The notes under the pieces were generated by a model. That model saw only the letters and a list, made by a program, of their open reading frames with translations. It did no database searches and had not been told where the DNA came from. From Paraburkholderia panacisoli (lineage in GTDB: Bacteria; Pseudomonadota; Gammaproteobacteria; Burkholderiales; Burkholderiaceae): a stretch of DNA of 64,000 nt. The stretch's first letter is position 1. The number at the start of each line of letters is the position of its first letter. This document shows, one piece after another, positions 61,142 to 64,000 of this stretch. The stretch is from assembly GCF_008369935.1 (NCBI RefSeq), contig NZ_VTUZ01000007.1, positions 124,001 to 188,000 on the forward strand, read 5' to 3'. The position numbers and the translations under genes were made by a program.

Positions 61142-62421
61142 GCTTGCTCCATCATCGTGCGCCATTGCGCGTACGCTTCACGCATGCCGGTTTCGTCGGT
61201 GGCGTGCGCGGTCTTCTCGCCGTTCGGTGCGGTGCTCTCGCGATTCAGGCCGCGGTTCACGAGGATCGGCAGATCGGGGCCGGCATGCGAGCCGCGCTGC
61301 ACGCGTTCCCACGCTTCGGCATCGTCGGGGCTGCCGAAACCGAACGGGCCCTGGAAATGCTCGTGAATGCGCAGACGCACGCGGTTCGCTTCCTCGGGGC
61401 CGCCGTCCATCGCGAGCGCGACGTGGCGGATTTCGGTCTCGTTCGCGGAAATGGGCCGCAGCACGCGGAAAAACGCCATCGACAACGCGAGGTTCGGGAA
61501 CAGGTTCAGATTGAAGCCGACGCCCATCAGCGAGCGCACGATGCGGCGCACTTCGTCCGGCGCGTGATCTTTGGCGAGCGAGGCGGCCAGCGCCTCGAAG
61601 CGTTCGGGAATCGGCGCGCCGTCGTCGCGGTCCAGATCGACGAGTTCCGGCACCAGCACCGCGAGGCTATGTCCGTTGCCCAGAGAGCGGCAGAACGCGT
61701 CTTCGCTGGTCATGAAGCTGGTGATCGCGGCGGCGGTTTCGTCGTCGATCGATTTCATCCACGATTTGTGCACCACGGGGAAGTGATACAGGTCGGTGGT
61801 GTTTTCCAGCTGGATCTTCCAGTTGCCGTTGAAACGGAAGCGATGTTCGCCGTTGGCCTTGATCGGATAGCCCGCGCCTTGCTTCATGAACAGATCGATC
61901 CACGGCTTCGCGCCGCCAAGGAAATCTTCGAGCGGCTCGATCTCCTGATTGAAGCTCGCGAAGATCAGCCCTTGATAGATGCCCACGCGCAGACTCGCCA
62001 GCGGCAGTTCGGTCTTGTCGATCACCCCTTCATAGCCGTCGCCGTACGGCAGCGCGCGCAGCGCGCCGTCGAGGCCGTAAGTCCAGCTGTGATACGGGCA
62101 GGTGAAGCCTTTCGCATTGCCCTTGTGCTGTTCGCACACGGTCGCGCCACGATGACGGCAGCGGTTTTGCAGCACGTTGACCGCGCCGCTCTTGTCGCGC
62201 ACCACGATCACCGGCTGGCGGCCGATCGTGGTGGTGCGGAAGTCGCCGGGATTCGGCAGTTCGCTTTCGTGCGCGACCCAGATCCACGTCTTGTAGAAAA
62301 TGCGTTCGAGTTCGGCTTCGAAAACCGCCGGATCGTAGTACAGCGACGGGGCGACGCGGTCGGACTGCGCGCGCTGATACAACGCGCTCGTATCGACGGT
62401 CTGATATGAGGATTCGCTCAT
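61138..62421 (-). CDS. iacC: Aromatic-ring hydroxylating dioxygenase alpha subunit IacC
   Basis: A 427-residue Rieske oxygenase. The 2Fe-2S centre is C88-x-H90 and C108-x2-H111 (NRCRHRG and FTCPYHSW). The mononuclear iron site is in ENTTDLYHFPVVHKSW, giving both His ligands and a bridging Asp. GLIFASFNQEIEPL is typical of the alpha-subunit group. The enzyme needs a ferredoxin (IacF in other clusters), not found in this window. The ATG at 62421 was preferred over the longer frame, which runs into the promoter. Confidence 0.92.
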   Translation of the reverse strand: MSESSYQTVDTSALYQRAQSDRVAPSLYYDPAVFEAELERIFYKTWIWVAHESELPNPGDFRTTTIGRQPVIVVRDKSGAVNVLQNRCRHRGATVCEQHKGNAKGFTCPYHSWTYGLDGALRALPYGDGYEGVIDKTELPLASLRVGIYQGLIFASFNQEIEPLEDFLGGAKPWIDLFMKQGAGYPIKANGEHRFRFNGNWKIQLENTTDLYHFPVVHKSWMKSIDDETAAAITSFMTSEDAFCRSLGNGHSLAVLVPELVDLDRDDGAPIPERFEALAASLAKDHAPDEVRRIVRSLMGVGFNLNLFPNLALSMAFFRVLRPISANETEIRHVALAMDGGPEEANRVRLRIHEHFQGPFGFGSPDDAEAWERVQRGSHAGPDLPILVNRGLNRESTAPNGEKTAHATDETGMREAYAQWRTMMEQA

Positions 62422-62482
62422 GACGGTATAAGTGGGGTGGTCGATGGAACAAAGTCTCGCCGACCGTCTGATATGCGTCAAA

Positions 62483-62509
62483 TTGATCTAAAATAAAAAC
62501 TAAAATCAA
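62483..62509. promoter_or_regulatory. Inverted repeat in the iacC/LysR divergent promoter
   Basis: TTGAT (62483-62487) and ATCAA (62505-62509) are reverse complements spaced by 17 bases, and the segment between is almost entirely A and T. It lies 4 bases before the LysR ATG and 62 before iacC. A LysR-type binding site is plausible here. Confidence 0.45.
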
Positions 62510-62513
62510 CCCC

Positions 62514-63446
62514 ATGGATATCTCGATGACCTCGCTGGATCACGTCGACCTCAACCTGCTGCGCGTTTTTCAGGCGATCGTCGAAGAGCGCAGCCTCACG
62601 CGGGCCGGCCAGCGGCTTGCGCTATCGCAGCCGGCCATCAGTTATTCGCTGGGGCGTTTGCGCACGCTGTTCGACGACCCGCTGTTCATCCGCACGCGCG
62701 TCGGCATGCAGCCCACGCCGATCGCGCTGGAGCTGTCGGGAATCGTGTCGCGTGCGCTCGACACGGTGCGCGAGGCGCTGCGCTACGCGGAGCATTTCGA
62801 TCCGGCGGTGAGCACGCGCACGTTCCGGCTGTCGCTGTCGGACGCGGGCGAGCTGGCCTATCTGCCGCCCATCTGCGAGGCCTTGCACCGGCAGGCGCCG
62901 CGCGTGAAATTGCGCATCGAGCCGTTGCCGGTCGAGGAAATCGAAGACGCGTTGCGCGCGAGCCGGCTCGATTTCGCGATCGGCAATCTGCCGACGCTGA
63001 CCGCTCGCACGCGGCATCAGGCGCTGTTCGAGGAGACGTATGTGTGCATGACCCGTAAACGGCGCGGCTTGCCGCGTACGAAGGAGCTGGGTCTGAAGGC
63101 GTTTCTGGATGCGTCGCACGTGCAGATCACGTCGGTCGAGCACAGCCATCACGCGCTCGACGACGAATTCCGCGCGCAAGGCGTGGGGCGTCATATCGCG
63201 CTGGAACTACCGCATTTCGTCGCGTTGCCGAGCGTGCTGGCCGTCACCGATCTGTTCGCGACACTGCCGCGCCGCCTCGCGCACATTTTCAATCGCGACG
63301 GCGGCTTTCATATCTATGAGTTGCCGGTGAACTTGCCGATCGCGGCGGTGACGATGCACTGGCACGAGCATTTCGACCAGGACGAAGGCAACGTCTGGCT
63401 GCGCAACCTGATGGCGGACATCGTGCGGCGCTTCGACGAGCATTGA
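62514..63446 (+). CDS. LysR-type regulator of the iac cluster
   Basis: A 310-residue LysR regulator of the NodD/LinR-like group. The helix-turn-helix is at about residues 10-65 (DLNLLRVFQAIVEERSLTRA, QRLALSQPAISYSLGRLRTL). The effector domain follows (TFRLSLSDAGELAYLPPICE, ALHRQAPRVKLRIEPLPVEE). A LysR regulator responding to dioxindole-3-acetate is reported for the P. phytofirmans iac locus, and this gene sits divergently from iacC-iacD-tautomerase-MFS as expected for their activator. Confidence 0.88.
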   Translation: MDISMTSLDHVDLNLLRVFQAIVEERSLTRAGQRLALSQPAISYSLGRLRTLFDDPLFIRTRVGMQPTPIALELSGIVSRALDTVREALRYAEHFDPAVSTRTFRLSLSDAGELAYLPPICEALHRQAPRVKLRIEPLPVEEIEDALRASRLDFAIGNLPTLTARTRHQALFEETYVCMTRKRRGLPRTKELGLKAFLDASHVQITSVEHSHHALDDEFRAQGVGRHIALELPHFVALPSVLAVTDLFATLPRRLAHIFNRDGGFHIYELPVNLPIAAVTMHWHEHFDQDEGNVWLRNLMADIVRRFDEH

Positions 63447-63459
63447 GCCGCAAGCGGCG

Positions 63460-64000
63460 TCACGCACGCTTGAAGAGCTGGCGCGCGAGCGAACACATCA
63501 GCGTGGTGGCGGGCGATTCGTCCTGCAAACGGCGGCTCATGATGATCGGCGACGCAATGTTGGCCGCCGGAATCGGCCGGTACGTGACGCCGTGCGCGCG
63601 CAAGCCTTCCACGCTTTCCGGCACGAGGCACACGCCCACTTGCGCGGCCACCAGGCCCAGCGCGGTCTGCAACTCTCTCACTTCGTGGATCGCCTTCGGC
63701 TCCAGTGCATGATCGTGCAGCGCGGAGAGCTGCTGGTCGGCGTAGCTCGGGCGCGGGGTGCTCGGATAGACGATCAGCGTTTCCTGCGCCAGCGCGGCTA
63801 GCGTGAGCGGCTTCTTCTGGCGCGCGAGCGGATGGTCCTGCGGCAGTGCGGCGATCATCCGCTCCTCGACGAGCACTTCGCGCGCCAGTTGCGCGTCGTC
63901 GAAGCGCAGGCGGCCGAAGCCGACATCGATCCGGCCGCCTTTGAGCGCGCCCAGTTGTTCGATCGTGAACATTTCGATCAGCGACAGTTCGATATGCGGC
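63460..64000 (-). CDS. LysR-type regulator, CatR/BenM-like, N-terminus outside the window
   Basis: The frame runs to the window end, so the DNA-binding part is missing. About 180 residues of the effector domain remain: MFTIEQLGALKGGRIDVGFG, REVLVEERMIAALPQDHPLA and VGVCLVPESVEGL. This pattern fits regulators of catechol ortho-cleavage (CatR, BenM, CatM). Its target operon (catA-catC-catB) would lie just beyond 64000. Convergent with the iac LysR gene, 13 bases between their stops. Confidence 0.75.
   Translation of the reverse strand, partial: PHIELSLIEMFTIEQLGALKGGRIDVGFGRLRFDDAQLAREVLVEERMIAALPQDHPLARQKKPLTLAALAQETLIVYPSTPRPSYADQQLSALHDHALEPKAIHEVRELQTALGLVAAQVGVCLVPESVEGLRAHGVTYRPIPAANIASPIIMSRRLQDESPATTLMCSLARQLFKRA

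Noticed and set aside
1..64000. tRNA, rRNA, CRISPR arrays, integrase or transposase genes
   Set aside because: None could be recognised. The accessory segment has no identifiable integrase or complete insertion sequence, so no mechanism of transfer is claimed.

Overview
The window is high-GC DNA whose gene content fits a soil or plant-associated Burkholderiaceae bacterium, most likely Paraburkholderia. It carries hopanoid-cyclitol genes (hpnIJKL), pectin/uronate catabolism (kduI, kduD, kdgT), and an indole-3-acetate (iac) cluster. That cluster has the arrangement reported for Paraburkholderia phytofirmans: MFS transporter, tautomerase, two-component system and LysR regulator beside the iac enzymes. 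No rRNA, tRNA or CRISPR was seen. Gene density is high, with many ATGA/GTGA start-stop overlaps.

Layout. (1) 1-4.25 kb: a catabolic operon (FAD oxidoreductase, NIPSNAP protein, SDR, AAHS-type MFS transporter) preceded at the transporter by a 29-codon coupled mini-ORF. (2) 4.4-6.7 kb: small envelope proteins and cytochrome b561. (3) 6.8-13 kb: IclR regulator, kduD and kduI diverging from kdgT, with two matching palindromes between them; then a GNAT acetyltransferase and a ketoglutarate-semialdehyde-type aldehyde dehydrogenase. (4) 13.3-14.9 kb: cold-shock protein, a decayed ABC ATPase and an orphan membrane protein. (5) 15-23.7 kb: the hopanoid head-group locus, hpnJ-hpnI-hpnL and a second operon (small membrane protein, HpnI-like glycosyltransferase, hpnK), with a two-component system between them. 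(6) 23.8-31.7 kb: a tripartite RND efflux operon diverging from a second two-component system. (7) 32-36.2 kb: ProQ/FinO protein, TAXI-type receptor protein and a copper-type operon (DUF2946, outer-membrane protein, CopC). (8) 36.3-38 kb: a DUF3820 remnant, a DUF2968 protein and a coiled-coil membrane protein. (9) 38.2-51.3 kb: a 12.9 kb segment bounded by direct repeats, holding a surface-polysaccharide cluster and a chaperone-usher fimbrial operon. (10) 51.3-63.4 kb: the iac cluster, ending beside a partial CatR/BenM-like LysR gene.

Main observations. Both hopanoid operons start with the same promoter architecture: two hexamers of the CTTAAG/CTTCAG type on an 11-bp period, then 10 bp, then a -10-like hexamer. 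This is the geometry of PmrA/PhoB-class response regulators, and the two-component system between the operons has a sensor with an unusually acidic periplasmic loop. The second two-component system has the same kind of box, in three copies, in front of its own gene. I propose a regulon linking hopanoid glycosylation with envelope-stress sensing.

In the polysaccharide segment the flippase, the polymerase and a WecG-type glycosyltransferase are each interrupted by one small lesion, and only the C-terminal end of a nucleotide-sugar dehydrogenase remains. The pathway therefore looks inactive as written, unless some lesions are sequencing errors; two of the three look like loss of one G from a G run.

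In the iac cluster IacA, IacE and IacG should start the oxidation of indole-3-acetate, and the IacCD dioxygenase with IacH, IacB and IacI should carry it towards catechol. The flanking CatR-like regulator suggests ortho-cleavage genes follow just outside the window. No iacF ferredoxin gene is visible here.
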